Assembly (NCBI RefSeq): GCF_030814955.1
Contig: NZ_JAUSWB010000005.1
Span: forward strand, 62,001 to 126,000
Length of the DNA stretch: 64,000 nt
Source of the DNA: Planomicrobium stackebrandtii
GTDB taxonomy: Bacteria; Bacillota; Bacilli; Bacillales_A; Planococcaceae
Direction: 5' to 3'
Below are positions 45,753-55,191 of the stretch, one piece after another (position 1 is the stretch's first letter; each line of letters opens with the position of its first letter). Made by a program: the position numbers and the translations under genes. The notes under the pieces are model-generated. The model saw nothing but the letters and a program-made list of their open reading frames with translations. It made no database searches and had not been told where the DNA came from.

Positions 45753-46799
45753 ATGATCGAAATTTTTATATGGGTCGTCTTTAGTTTGTTGGGGATCCAA
45801 TTGCTGATATTGGCTTTGCTGATTGGCTGGAAAATGAAAAACTTAGCGCGAGAAAATGAAATTAGAAAAATGATGGTAATCTTAAAGCCGCAATTCCAGC
45901 AATACATTAAAGGGACGCAGCAGGCCGAGCCAGCTTTGCCTGCTGCCAAGCGAAATCGTTTTAAGCTTATGGAAAGGATGCTCGATGAATTTTTAGCTGA
46001 AGATTTGCAGGAGGAGCAGAAAACAACTATTCATATGCTGGCAGACAAGCATTTAGCGGAGCATTACCGTCGTACCTTAAAAAAAGGAAATTGGGCAGAA
46101 CGCATCAATGCACTGTACTTTATTGAGGATTTCCGGCTTTTTTCTTTAAAGGAAGATGTCTATCAGCATTTCGCAAAAATCAGCAAACGGGATGAAGAGT
46201 TTCGCCAATGCATCCGTGTCTGTGCCACATTGCAGGAAGTGAGGCTGATGGATGCAGCTGTTGGAAGCAAAGACTTGTCATTCGGGATGATAAAAGAATT
46301 GCTGTACCGCTTGGATGAGAATTTACTGAAGATGACACTGGAGCGGATGCAATCAAAAGAGGATATCTCGGAAAATATGCTTTATGCCTTTATCAGTTTC
46401 AGTGGAGAACACCAGATTGACATGATCTTTCCATTTGTCGAAAAGAAATTACTGGACGAACGCATGGAAGTCCGCCTGAAGGCCATGAGCAGCTTGTGCA
46501 ATTATAAGAAAATGACAGACCCTGCTATTCTTTCCGGATTCTTTGATTCAAAACACTGGCAAGAGCGAATGTATGCCGCTAAGCTGACAGGCGCCTGCCA
46601 TTTTGAGCAGTACAAGCCAAATTTGATCTATTTGCTGTCGGACAATATCTGGTGGGTCCGTTTTGCAGGGGCTGAAAATCTTAAAGTCTTCAGAGGCGGC
46701 AACCATGTGCTTGAGCAGGTGTCGGCTGATCACGCGGATGCGTATGCGAGGGATATCGCCAAACATATGCTGACAAGGGAAGGTGCAAACTTCACATGA
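45753..46799 (+). CDS. Membrane-anchored HEAT-repeat-like protein
   Basis: 348 residues. One N-terminal transmembrane helix (about 5-28) is followed by a cytoplasmic all-helical region with HEAT-like repeats, visible in RINALYFIEDF, EVRLKAMSSLCNY, QERMYAAKLTGA and NIWWVRFAGAENL. It overlaps the glycosyltransferase start by four bases (ATGA), implying tight translational coupling and probably a complex. Such scaffold proteins could link the synthase to a regulator. AAAAAGGAGAG precedes the ATG at 45753. Confidence 0.8.
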   Translation: MIEIFIWVVFSLLGIQLLILALLIGWKMKNLARENEIRKMMVILKPQFQQYIKGTQQAEPALPAAKRNRFKLMERMLDEFLAEDLQEEQKTTIHMLADKHLAEHYRRTLKKGNWAERINALYFIEDFRLFSLKEDVYQHFAKISKRDEEFRQCIRVCATLQEVRLMDAAVGSKDLSFGMIKELLYRLDENLLKMTLERMQSKEDISENMLYAFISFSGEHQIDMIFPFVEKKLLDERMEVRLKAMSSLCNYKKMTDPAILSGFFDSKHWQERMYAAKLTGACHFEQYKPNLIYLLSDNIWWVRFAGAENLKVFRGGNHVLEQVSADHADAYARDIAKHMLTREGANFT

Positions 46800-48235
46800 G
46801 TGGAACCGGAATTACATTATTCATCGAAATTATTTCCTGGGCAATAATCGGCTATATGCTCGCAGCCGGCGCAATTTACTTGGTCCTTTTTCTGGTAGCC
46901 AGCCCCAAAATAAGCAAAGAAAAAAAGTTGAACCGCCAGGAACAAATTGAGGAAATGTCGATCAATAAAGACACGTATCCAATTTCCATCCTGGTTCCTG
47001 CCTATAACGAGGAAGCGGGAGTGGCCAGTACGGTCCGTTCCTTATTGAATTTGAATTATCCTCAATATGAGATCATTGTAGTCAACGATGGATCTACAGA
47101 TAAGACCAGCGAAAAAGTGATGGCCCAATTCAAGATGGAACCAATTGAATTGGCGATTCGGACCTATTTTAAAACGGGGGAGATCAAACGGGCTTATCGC
47201 TCGTCTCTTCACCCTAATCTATTTTTGATTGAAAAAGAAAATGGCGGAAAAGCAGATGCTTTAAATGCAGGCGTCAATTTCTCGCGATATCCGTATTTTG
47301 CGGCGATTGACGGCGATTCGATCCTCGAGCAGGATGCCTTGCTGAAAACCATGAAACCGATTGTTGATTCCAGTGGGATGGTGACAGCGACCGGCGGGAC
47401 TGTAAGAATTGCCAATGGCTGCAAAATCAACCGCGGCGTCATCGAACAGGTAGCATTGCCGAAAAAGCCCCTGGAAGTCATGCAGATTATCGAATACTTC
47501 CGTGCCTTTCTGATCGGCCGTCTCGGCTTTAGCCGGGTCAATATCCTGTTGATCATTTCCGGAGCGTTCGGTGTTTTCGAGAAAAGCCGGGTCATCAAAG
47601 TAGGGGGCTATAAAACCGATACTGTCGGTGAAGACATGGAATTGATTGTCCGGTTGCACCGATCCATCAAAGACGAAAAATCAAAACAGCGGATTGAATA
47701 CATCCAGGATCCGGTCTGCTGGACCGAAGCACCGAGCACGGTTGCTTCCCTGCGTGCACAGCGCATCCGCTGGCAAAGAGGCCTTGCCGAAACGCTGTGG
47801 ACGCACCGTGGAATGATGTTCAATCCGAAATACAGAGGAATCGGAATGTTTTCGATGCCTTATTACGTTTTTATTGAATTGCTCAGCGCGGTCTTTGAAG
47901 TGATGGGTTATTTCATCATTATCGGCGGCTTCGCCTTTTCCTTCATTGAAACGGACATTGCCGTTATCATGCTGCTGGTAATGGTGCTGTATGGCTCCTT
48001 GTTGTCCGCACTTGCCGTGCTGCTGGAAGAGTGGACCTACCACAAATATCCGACCGTCAGAAGCATCCTTGTCCTTTACGTCTATGCGTTGACCGAGACA
48101 TTCTGGTACCGGATCCTGATGAACTTCTGGCGGGTCCAAGGCTTGTTTTACGCCTTCAAGAAAAAATCAGTATGGGGAGACATGGAACGTAAAGGTGTAT
48201 TCTCCGATGACGAACAAAAAGAAGGAAGCCTGTAA
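46796..48235 (+). CDS. Processive family-2 glycosyltransferase (PgaC/IcaA/HAS-like)
   Basis: 479-residue inner-membrane polysaccharide synthase. An N-terminal helix (about 8-35) precedes the GT2 domain: VPAYNEEAG, VVNDGSTDKT, the D-x-D pair Asp172/Asp174 in AIDGDS, base-containing GEDMELIVRLH and Q-x-x-R-W at 322-326. Four C-terminal helices (about 350-450) would form the translocation channel. All motifs for processive synthesis of a beta-linked polymer (poly-N-acetylglucosamine, cellulose or hyaluronan type) are present; the sugar cannot be told. No PilZ domain is seen. It is coupled to the HEAT-like gene. Confidence 0.9.
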   Translation: MSGTGITLFIEIISWAIIGYMLAAGAIYLVLFLVASPKISKEKKLNRQEQIEEMSINKDTYPISILVPAYNEEAGVASTVRSLLNLNYPQYEIIVVNDGSTDKTSEKVMAQFKMEPIELAIRTYFKTGEIKRAYRSSLHPNLFLIEKENGGKADALNAGVNFSRYPYFAAIDGDSILEQDALLKTMKPIVDSSGMVTATGGTVRIANGCKINRGVIEQVALPKKPLEVMQIIEYFRAFLIGRLGFSRVNILLIISGAFGVFEKSRVIKVGGYKTDTVGEDMELIVRLHRSIKDEKSKQRIEYIQDPVCWTEAPSTVASLRAQRIRWQRGLAETLWTHRGMMFNPKYRGIGMFSMPYYVFIELLSAVFEVMGYFIIIGGFAFSFIETDIAVIMLLVMVLYGSLLSALAVLLEEWTYHKYPTVRSILVLYVYALTETFWYRILMNFWRVQGLFYAFKKKSVWGDMERKGVFSDDEQKEGSL

Positions 48236-48252
48236 ACGGCTTCCTTCTTTTT
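48216..48252 (+). terminator. Bidirectional terminator overlapping the glycosyltransferase stop
   Basis: AAAAAGAAGGAAGCC / GGCTTCCTTCTTTTT, 15-bp perfect stem. Its 5' arm encodes the last residues of the glycosyltransferase, and it also ends the convergent gene. Confidence 0.88.
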
Positions 48253-48267
48253 GTTATTTGGTTTATG

Positions 48268-51200
48268 TCACTTTGTCTCGCCAAAGGTCTTTTGAAGAAT
48301 GTAATAAGATTGCTTCAGCCGCTCCTCGGATTGTGGCAAACCCCAGGTGTCCCATGTGTACTGGGCTGCTTGGTCAGCATCGAAAGTTTCAGCCGCTTTT
48401 CCGTCTTGTCGGGTTAAAGCAGCTGTGACATCCAGCCCGTCAATCGTTTCGGAAGATTCAATGCCATCTTTCTGAAGATCGCCGATAAATTCCCGTTTGG
48501 CTGGGTCTTTGGCATTCAGCAGCATCCACGGAATCCGAATTTCCATGATTCCGGTTTCTTTGTCGTAATAATAATCATTCAGAGAATCATAGTCTTCGTG
48601 CTCCGGATTGGCAATGCCGAATCGCAAGATGCCCGTTTCATATGCATCAAACGGATACACTTCGCCGGTATCGGGGCGAACAAATTCTTTGTTCAAGGCC
48701 AGGCGGATCGGGTGGAAAGTCGATTCGATGTTTTCTTCTGCTGGAATCATCTCCAAACGTTCGTGATAATCATAGTAGAAGCTGTCATAATCGCCGGCCA
48801 CCAATAAACGGGCCTGCTCCAATCCTTCGATTTTTAACTGGAAGTCCGCCAGAAATTCTGTGTTTTTCAAAGCATCAACTGCGATGCCTTTATTGTCACG
48901 GACGCTGAAATACAGGTTGAAATCCTGTTCGTTCCACCAGGTTTTATTGGCCGGATCGAATTGGGCTTTAATGTAGACATATCGTTCATCCGAATCCAAA
49001 GCCAGCGATCTGAGCGCTCCGTCCCGTTTTTCGTAAAGTGTTTGGCCGTCTGTCCAATCGTCCTGTCCATCGACTTTCACTTTATGGCGGTCAAAGCTCA
49101 GCAGGCCGAACTGCTGCTCGTTGGTTTGGGCATTTGACCAGAAGGGCCGTTCATTTGGATTGTCATAATCCATTGTATTCCAGGTGCGCTTAAACCATTC
49201 GTCCTGCCAAGTGAATACCATTCCGCCGAGCATCCCTTCTTCGAGAATATCTTCATACAGATGGCTGACAATGTCACCCTGCTGCTGTTCAGAAACAAAT
49301 CCCTGATTCCAGCCGAACGGGTTTTCATGGGTCATGCCGCGCGAAGCGGGCACACCAAACTCGGCGATGACAATTGGCATGTCGTGGGAATCATTTAAAT
49401 CTTTCAAGTAACCCGCGTAGTTATTGAACTCTCCGCGGTGGTCTACAAATTCGGTATAGCGTTCGTCCAAATTCAGAAAATCAGGGTAGTACGGATAGAC
49501 ATGGTAAGACGCAAACATGCCGACCGTATTGGTTATACCTTTCGTTTTGATGTGATTGGGATCGACGGTGGCCATGTCTTCCTGTTCACTCGGTTCTGCA
49601 GGCTGATCGATATTGTCTGTCGTCACCCAGTTGGTAAAGCTCAGCGGACGCATGCTTTGGTATTCGTCCAGCTCGTATTCCGCAAGGCGGTCCAATTGTT
49701 GTGCCAGCCAATGTTCCATGGGATTGGCGCCTTCTGTGTATACGTGGGTGCCATCATAGTCGCCCAGGTCAGGGTAGTCAAGCTCCATCTGATGGACCGT
49801 CAAAGGAAACCATTCGATGCCGATCATCCAACCGATGACGTAAGGGGAGATATCTGTCTTATAGCTTCCATAAGCATGGCCAGGTTCTTGCTTTACGACC
49901 GCATTGCCGTGGATGACGTCCACTATTTTTTTGACTTCAGCCTGAAATCGTTCAGTGATTTCAGGGGTGAAGGCATCTAAGGTCTCCACCAAAGGTTCTT
50001 CATCAATCCAGACGCCGTGATACAGATAAAGGGGCTCTTTGGCGCTGGCATTGTAAGCGCCAAAGGCTTCATAGAACGCTGGAGGATGGAGAGTATAGAC
50101 GCGCACTGCATTGGCATTCATTTCGCCAATTGCCTGGAACCAGCGGTCATACTCCTCCCGTGTAATTGCGGCTTCTCCGGGAAATGTTCCCGGTTTGGCC
50201 ATTCCCATATTGACGCCTTTAATGGTGAATGGCTGCCATTCGCCGTCCTGGTAGACTTCGAACGCCTGTCCGTTTACGCGGGAAGGATAAGCAATGCCTT
50301 CCTTTTCGGCGGCAGTTGCTTTGACCGTCTCAACCTCTGTGTTCTTGTCTTCTGTATTTGCCAAAATGGTTTCCATCATCGGTACGTAAGTTTGCCAGTA
50401 AAAACTCTTTTCGGCATCCAGTGATTCCATGGAAATGAACGAGCGCAGTTTCGAGAAGCTCGAGTAGCGATAGAAGCTCGGGGTGTCGTCAATGTCGACA
50501 AAATCTCCAGCAAAATAATAGAGGTCTGCTCCTTGTCTGGACTGATAGAATACAGCGGGAAAGTTCTCGGGGATGCCGGCAGCTTTTAGTTTCTTGCTGC
50601 CTGCACTTTCAAGATCCCATTGGTAGTCTGCCAGAACTTCGGTGCCTGCAGCCGCTTCGTTAATATCAAACCAATAACCGAAAGAAGGGCTATCTGTTAA
50701 ATCGAACTGGGCAGTTCCTTGTTCAGTAAAGTCTAAGTGGAGCCCCTCAGCGCCGACTTCTCCGGCCTCTTCGGAAAGGACCACAATTTCGCCTTCTTCA
50801 TCATTGACCAGGACAAATCCAGCGCCTTCAAAATTCCATTTCATATCGTTTTTCTCATAGTTATCCACTATCCACTGAGGCACTTCGCCTTCAGGTGCGT
50901 GAAGGTCCACAAAACGGCGTCCACTCCAGCCGCTCCACTCGAGTCCCAAAAACTCGTTCATGTCCTGGGCCACTTCTTTTGGAGTAGGGGAGGCGAAAGT
51001 ATTGAATTCCACAACCAAGTCCGTTCCTTGAGACTCTACCTGCTTTTTAATGGTCTGCCATTCATCCATTTGAAGTCCGCCGGAAATCATGGACGAACTG
51101 CCAGGTTTTTTTTCCGCGGTTTGCCACGGGAGGTCTTCCTCGTATACGCCATAAGAATCCGCCAGGTAAATGAGGTCGGTTCCAGACAAATCTTCAGGCA

Positions 51201-51468
51201 ATTCACGAGTCGTGTAGCTTTCCGCTTCTTCATCCGGAACAAAGCCGTAATAATCAGCATCGGCTTGATACGCGCCTTCGGATTCAGATACATAGCGATG
51301 GTGGTTCAGCAGCCAGGTCAATCCTTTATGCTCCCGGTAGCTTTCGGTCGGAACCGTCTTATCAACAATCGCTACATTCACTATTTTTTCTTCCTGAAAA
51401 AACCAGATCACAATAGGTAAGCCAATTAAAACTACAACTGCCAATAAGGACAGAAGCATTTTCTTCAT
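48268..51468 (-). CDS. Large membrane-anchored glycoside-hydrolase-like protein
   Basis: 1066 residues. An N-terminal transmembrane anchor (about 5-24) is followed by an extracytoplasmic DUF4350-like region (about 30-290, with YREHKGLTWLLNHHRYV). The central domain (about 395-800) is a GH2/GH5-like TIM barrel: IKGVNMGMAKPGTFPGE, NAVRVYTLHPPAFYEAF, a candidate catalytic Glu in VIAEFGVPAS and FTWQDEWF. The C-terminal ~250 residues look like a beta-sandwich carbohydrate-binding part. The probable role is processing of the polymer made by the convergent synthase. Databases often mislabel this type as glycosyl transferase. Strand and terminator place it in a separate transcript. Confidence 0.8.
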   Translation of the reverse strand: MKKMLLSLLAVVVLIGLPIVIWFFQEEKIVNVAIVDKTVPTESYREHKGLTWLLNHHRYVSESEGAYQADADYYGFVPDEEAESYTTRELPEDLSGTDLIYLADSYGVYEEDLPWQTAEKKPGSSSMISGGLQMDEWQTIKKQVESQGTDLVVEFNTFASPTPKEVAQDMNEFLGLEWSGWSGRRFVDLHAPEGEVPQWIVDNYEKNDMKWNFEGAGFVLVNDEEGEIVVLSEEAGEVGAEGLHLDFTEQGTAQFDLTDSPSFGYWFDINEAAAGTEVLADYQWDLESAGSKKLKAAGIPENFPAVFYQSRQGADLYYFAGDFVDIDDTPSFYRYSSFSKLRSFISMESLDAEKSFYWQTYVPMMETILANTEDKNTEVETVKATAAEKEGIAYPSRVNGQAFEVYQDGEWQPFTIKGVNMGMAKPGTFPGEAAITREEYDRWFQAIGEMNANAVRVYTLHPPAFYEAFGAYNASAKEPLYLYHGVWIDEEPLVETLDAFTPEITERFQAEVKKIVDVIHGNAVVKQEPGHAYGSYKTDISPYVIGWMIGIEWFPLTVHQMELDYPDLGDYDGTHVYTEGANPMEHWLAQQLDRLAEYELDEYQSMRPLSFTNWVTTDNIDQPAEPSEQEDMATVDPNHIKTKGITNTVGMFASYHVYPYYPDFLNLDERYTEFVDHRGEFNNYAGYLKDLNDSHDMPIVIAEFGVPASRGMTHENPFGWNQGFVSEQQQGDIVSHLYEDILEEGMLGGMVFTWQDEWFKRTWNTMDYDNPNERPFWSNAQTNEQQFGLLSFDRHKVKVDGQDDWTDGQTLYEKRDGALRSLALDSDERYVYIKAQFDPANKTWWNEQDFNLYFSVRDNKGIAVDALKNTEFLADFQLKIEGLEQARLLVAGDYDSFYYDYHERLEMIPAEENIESTFHPIRLALNKEFVRPDTGEVYPFDAYETGILRFGIANPEHEDYDSLNDYYYDKETGIMEIRIPWMLLNAKDPAKREFIGDLQKDGIESSETIDGLDVTAALTRQDGKAAETFDADQAAQYTWDTWGLPQSEERLKQSYYILQKTFGETK

Positions 51469-51563
51469 TCAAACCACTCTCTTCTATTTGCAAAATATAA
51501 CTCGGAGATTATTATAGCTTAAAAATTGGATAAAATAGAAATAAATTACCTATTTTTTCAAAT

Positions 51564-51591
51564 AAAAAAGACCCGACATAGTCGGATCTTT
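51564..51591 (-). terminator. Terminator of the mtnWXBD operon
   Basis: Reverse strand AAGATCCGAC-TAT-GTCGGGTCTT stem followed by TTTT, just after mtnD. Confidence 0.85.
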
Positions 51592-51602
51592 GGACCATAT
51601 TA

Positions 51603-52139
51603 TTAGTTTTGAACGTTGCTTTCCTCCTGGTAAACCGGTACCCAGCCTTCTGTTGTTACAAAGATGCGAACGGCTACAACTTTGCGGTCATCAGCAAGTG
51701 TAAAGTAATGTGTAATGTTTTCCGGTACCGAAATCAAGTCGCCTGGAGTCAGGTGGACTTCAAAAAAGCGTTCGTCTTTTCCTTGGATGATAAAGACGCC
51801 ATGACCACTGACGATGTAGCGCACTTCATCATCTGTATGGATATGTTTGCGCTGGAAGTTTTTCAATAACTCATCCAGTTTCGGATTGGAGTCAGACAGG
51901 GAAATGATATCCGCTGCCTGGTAACCGCGGCGTTCTGAAATGTCATCGATTTCAATTTTGAATGCTTGAAGAATTTCATCTTTGTTTTCATCGCTTAAGT
52001 CGAATTTTTCGCGAAGATGTTCCGGCAATTTACTGTTGTCCCAATGTTCATAAACGACTTCCTGCTGCTCCAGAAATGCTGCAACCTCGTTTTGCGCTTC
52101 AATTGTTTCGTTTGTTCCTTGAATTTTAATAATAGCCAT
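51603..52139 (-). CDS. mtnD: Acireductone dioxygenase
   Basis: Converts acireductone plus oxygen to ketomethylthiobutyrate and formate with Fe2+ (or to methylthiopropionate and CO with Ni2+). 178 residues of the cupin family. The metal ligands are the His-x-His and Glu of HIHTDDEVRYI and the His of FEVHLTPGD. SVPENITHYF is also conserved. GAGAGGAAG precedes the ATG. Last gene of the mtnW-X-B-D operon. Confidence 0.95.
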   Translation of the reverse strand: MAIIKIQGTNETIEAQNEVAAFLEQQEVVYEHWDNSKLPEHLREKFDLSDENKDEILQAFKIEIDDISERRGYQAADIISLSDSNPKLDELLKNFQRKHIHTDDEVRYIVSGHGVFIIQGKDERFFEVHLTPGDLISVPENITHYFTLADDRKVVAVRIFVTTEGWVPVYQEESNVQN

Positions 52140-52154
52140 TCTAATCTTCCTCTC

Positions 52155-52769
52155 TTATTTTAAGTGTAGTTGCAATGCCAATTGGTATTGAAATAAAAAC
52201 TCACAAGCTTCAAGCAGTTTTTTCGCTTCAAAGCCATCTTTTCCCCAGACGGTGATGCCGTGGTTGCGGATCAGCACCGCTCCTTTATCAGCGGTAATGG
52301 ATGATTCAAATTCATGGGCGAGTTTTGGAATATCTGCGTGGTTGGGGATGATGGGAATCGTCAGTACCGCGTCTTCTTCCCATAATCCGAAGGCTTTGAT
52401 CAGTTCCTGTCCCTGGAAATCGATTTTTCCGGCATCGCCGTATAATTCGGAAATGACATTATTGGCGACTGTATGGACATGGAGGCTGCAGCCGGCGCTT
52501 GTCTTTCCGTAAATTGCACAATGCAATAAGGTTTCGGCAGAGGGTTTCAGCGATGTTTCAACAGCTGGCTGGCCATTGGCATCGACAAGCAAAAAATCTT
52601 CATCTGTGCGCTTTTTCTTGTCTTTTCCGCTCGCGGTTACCAGGAACTCCAACGGTTCGTCCGCCACTTTGATGGCGAGATTGCCGCTGGTTCCCATAAA
52701 CCAGTCGCGAACCGCCAGCTCGTCTTTGACATCTGCCAGTTCCAGCCATTTGTCCTGTAATGCAGTCAT
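52155..52769 (-). CDS. mtnB: Methylthioribulose-1-phosphate dehydratase
   Basis: Class II aldolase-fold zinc enzyme that dehydrates methylthioribulose 1-phosphate to the diketo compound. 204 residues. Zinc ligand region [12 protein letters not shown] and the C-terminal [14 protein letters not shown] are visible. Its ATG overlaps the mtnX stop by four bases. 15 bases separate it from mtnD. Confidence 0.94.
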   Translation of the reverse strand: MTALQDKWLELADVKDELAVRDWFMGTSGNLAIKVADEPLEFLVTASGKDKKKRTDEDFLLVDANGQPAVETSLKPSAETLLHCAIYGKTSAGCSLHVHTVANNVISELYGDAGKIDFQGQELIKAFGLWEEDAVLTIPIIPNHADIPKLAHEFESSITADKGAVLIRNHGITVWGKDGFEAKKLLEACEFLFQYQLALQLHLK

Positions 52770-53431
52770 GATTTCACCCCTATGTATTCATCGACAATGG
52801 CGATGACTTCATGGAAGGTTTCAAACGGTTCATAATTGATGCCGGCCTCATGGCATTTTTCAGCCAGCAAATCCCGGGCAATGACGAAATCGGCTTCTTT
52901 GGCAGCTTCCCAATCACTGATGGAATCTCCGATCACGATGCTTTTGGTACCATCATCCAAAAGATCACGGATGACAGAGGGCTTACAGCAGCCGCAGCCT
53001 TGGCTGGTGCAAGTTTCGTCGCAGCCATGCGGGAATTCCAGGTTAATCGTGTCTTGTGAAAAGTTGGCGCTGTTGCAGTAGATGCCGTCAAAAGGCCCGA
53101 AAGGTTCAAGCAGCGGATAGACAAAGAAATCGATGCCGCCGCTGACAATATATAAAGAAAGCTGCTGTTTTTTCGCATAGGCAACAAAATCGCTGAAGCC
53201 TTCGCGTATTTCCGCCTGTTCCAAAACATAGGAAATGACATCGTCTTTTGCCGAAACCGGGAGTAGAGAAAACATCTTCGCAACACCCTCACGTATGGAG
53301 ATGGATTGGTCAAGGATCTGGTCTTTGACTGGTTCCCAGCCCGGTGGATCAAACTTCTTCAGGATGGCGATGATGTTGTCATTGGCTGTAATCGTGCCGT
53401 CAAAATCACAGAAAATAATCGGTTTGTTCAA
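52766..53431 (-). CDS. mtnX: 2-hydroxy-3-keto-5-methylthiopentenyl-1-phosphate phosphatase
   Basis: HAD phosphatase that removes phosphate to give acireductone. 221 residues. Motif I is FCDFDGTIT at the extreme N-terminus, and the downstream [13 protein letters not shown] motif supplies the metal Asp residues. [13 protein letters not shown] is a Cys-rich insert, typical of MtnX. I chose TTG at 53431 (GGGGGTG seven bases upstream; start MNKPIIF fits family N-termini) over the in-frame ATG at 53446 that lies inside mtnW. Confidence 0.9.
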   Translation of the reverse strand: MNKPIIFCDFDGTITANDNIIAILKKFDPPGWEPVKDQILDQSISIREGVAKMFSLLPVSAKDDVISYVLEQAEIREGFSDFVAYAKKQQLSLYIVSGGIDFFVYPLLEPFGPFDGIYCNSANFSQDTINLEFPHGCDETCTSQGCGCCKPSVIRDLLDDGTKSIVIGDSISDWEAAKEADFVIARDLLAEKCHEAGINYEPFETFHEVIAIVDEYIGVKS

Positions 53432-53436
53432 TCTTT

Positions 53437-54651
53437 TCACCCCCATAGCTCAAGTGCAGTTTGTAATTCTTTGTGCTGTTTGCCCGCATCCTGCAAGGTT
53501 TCGCCTTGCAGCACGGCATCAATGGCTTGTCTGAATGCCTGTCCGCCGCCAGCTGCTCCAGCGGGATGTCCGTGGACCCCGCCGCCGGCATTGATGACAC
53601 AGTCGATTCCGTAATCTGCCATTAGCAAAGGCACAAGCCCAGGATGGATGCCAGCGGATGGGACAGGGAAGCTGCGTTTCAGCGGGCTATCCATTGTCAA
53701 TTCTTTGCCAAGTGCAAGGGCTGCTGTTTTTTCAAGTGCGACACTGCCGTAAGGTGAAGGGAACAGTGAAAAGTCAGCGCCGGCATAACGGATCAATTTT
53801 CCAAGTGCCAGCGGTGTGGCAAGACCATAAAAGGCTGAGGAAGTGAAGGCGCCGCTGAAAGCTGGGTGTGCCATGAGCGGCAAAGCGATGTCATCGTCTT
53901 CCGCGAGTTCCTGCAGCACATCCAGTCCATAAGCGTGGACGTTAAACAACAAGGCATCAGCTCCAAGCTCGCGTGCTTTTCGTGCTTTTTCTCTCAGTTC
54001 GGAAGTTCTGCCTGACAGATTCACTGCATAAAGCGTGCGGTGTCCTGTTTTTTCATAGACATCATCCAGTACTCTTTTGCCTGTTGTGATACGGCTTTCG
54101 AATGGCGTCAGTGGATTGTCGAATAGAATTTCGTCGTCTTTAACCAAATCCACGCCGCCGAGTGCCTGCTCGCGCAATTGAGTGGACAGGAAATCGAGGT
54201 CGCGGCCGATGACGCCTTTGAAAATACTCATAAGAAGCGGCCGTCCCCGCACGCCGAGTGTGTTGCGAATTTCTTCGATACCGAAGCGCGGTCCGGGAAA
54301 GTGGCTGAGCAGATCATGGCTAAAATCCAGATCCAATAGCTTCACTTCGCCATCCAGGGACAGTTTGCCGAACACGGTGGTTAAGATGGCTGGCAGGTCG
54401 GCCGAGAAATTAATGCTCGGGTAAGCAATTTCAAGCTCTGCCTTTATTAGATCCGGCTTCAGCGGGTGGAGGTCTTGCTCGAATTCCTCGATGGAAACAA
54501 CATTTCCTTTATGGTGTTTCAGCTGTTCCTGTTCGAGCAGCGGCAAATCGGTCCAGGAGCCGATGGTCAGTCCCAAAGCAATGCCTTCCGCCTTTTTCTC
54601 GAACGAACCAGGCTTTCCGTACACTTGATAAGTAGCAGTCAATACGCTCAT
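53437..54651 (-). CDS. mtnW: 2,3-diketo-5-methylthiopentyl-1-phosphate enolase (RuBisCO-like)
   Basis: RuBisCO-like protein of methionine salvage; enolizes the diketo phosphate and does not fix carbon. 404 residues. [17 protein letters not shown] and [21 protein letters not shown] match the RLP phosphate-binding loops, and [10 protein letters not shown] supplies the divergent active-site lysine region. First gene of the operon, behind an S-box and terminator on the reverse strand. Confidence 0.95.
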   Translation of the reverse strand: MSVLTATYQVYGKPGSFEKKAEGIALGLTIGSWTDLPLLEQEQLKHHKGNVVSIEEFEQDLHPLKPDLIKAELEIAYPSINFSADLPAILTTVFGKLSLDGEVKLLDLDFSHDLLSHFPGPRFGIEEIRNTLGVRGRPLLMSIFKGVIGRDLDFLSTQLREQALGGVDLVKDDEILFDNPLTPFESRITTGKRVLDDVYEKTGHRTLYAVNLSGRTSELREKARKARELGADALLFNVHAYGLDVLQELAEDDDIALPLMAHPAFSGAFTSSAFYGLATPLALGKLIRYAGADFSLFPSPYGSVALEKTAALALGKELTMDSPLKRSFPVPSAGIHPGLVPLLMADYGIDCVINAGGGVHGHPAGAAGGGQAFRQAIDAVLQGETLQDAGKQHKELQTALELWG

Positions 54652-54675
54652 CTATTCCACACTCCCATGCAAATT

Positions 54676-54709
54676 TAAAAAATAAAACCTCTTCAAATAA
54701 GAAGAGGTT
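54676..54709 (-). terminator. S-box terminator before mtnW
   Basis: Reverse strand AACCTCTTC-TTATTT-GAAGAGGTTTTATTTTTT, between the SAM aptamer and mtnW. Confidence 0.9.
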
Positions 54710-54723
54710 AAGGGCGTTAACAA

Positions 54724-54834
54724 CTTCTTATTTCTCAGCCATCGGTTCTGGCTGCAAGAATTAGCACCGTGTCCATCATTGGACCGGTTGCCGGGTATCA
54801 TAGGGCTTGTCCCTCCACCTGCTCTGAATAAGAA
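54724..54834 (-). promoter_or_regulatory. SAM-I (S-box) riboswitch of the mtnWXBD operon
   Basis: Reverse strand: closing helix CTTATT/AATAAG, AGAGCAGGTGGAGGGA, GCCCTATGA, CGGCAACC and GGTGCTAATTCTTGC, ending GAGAAATAAGAAG. All main S-box elements are present, followed by a terminator. Confidence 0.95.
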
Positions 54835-54926
54835 AGATATGAAATTGGGTATGGCAGTTTTATAGGGTTCAACGATTTTCGTAATCATACTAAATAGATG
54901 CTTCTGCAAAGAAGAAATCGTTCCAG

Positions 54927-55022
54927 GTGGACGCTTTCCACGGACATGGCCTCCGCCGCTTCCCTCGCTGTGCTCAGTCCAGTGGCTCCGGCTCATGCTG
55001 CTCCCGCAGAAAAGCGGAGCTG
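54927..55022. repeat. Structured intergenic repeat of a Bacillales-wide type
   Basis: Contains CCAGGTGGACGCTTTCCACGG, then GCCTCCGCCGCTTCCCTCGC, GTGGCTCCGGCTCATGCTG and CTCCCGCAGAAAAGCGGAGC. This order (TTTCCxCGG..GGCCTC..CTCGCT..GCTG..TCCCGCAG..) resembles a highly repeated, imperfectly palindromic intergenic element I recall from Bacillus, Geobacillus and relatives. Its GC content is well above the flanking bases. Function unknown. Confidence 0.65.
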
Positions 55023-55128
55023 GTTTGCGGAATCTTAATTGAATACAGTAAAGTAATTCCGATTATTTCATGTGCGCAGAAATCTGTCAACTCTGTTATC
55101 ATAAAATTGTTTTTATTGGAAAAATGGA

Positions 55129-55158
55129 TTGACAGTTAATTCTGAATCGTGATAGGAT
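55129..55158 (+). promoter_or_regulatory. Promoter of the mtnKA-transporter operon
   Basis: TTGACA (55129-55134), 18-base spacer, TAGGAT (55153-55158), about 30 bases before the S-box. Confidence 0.7.
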
Positions 55159-55191
55159 TCTTTTCATAACTTAATTGAATAACACGTAGTA

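Noticed and set aside
48642-51420. Long open frames on the + strand within the 1066-residue gene
   Set aside because: They are antisense to a gene with clear domain structure and lack ribosome sites.
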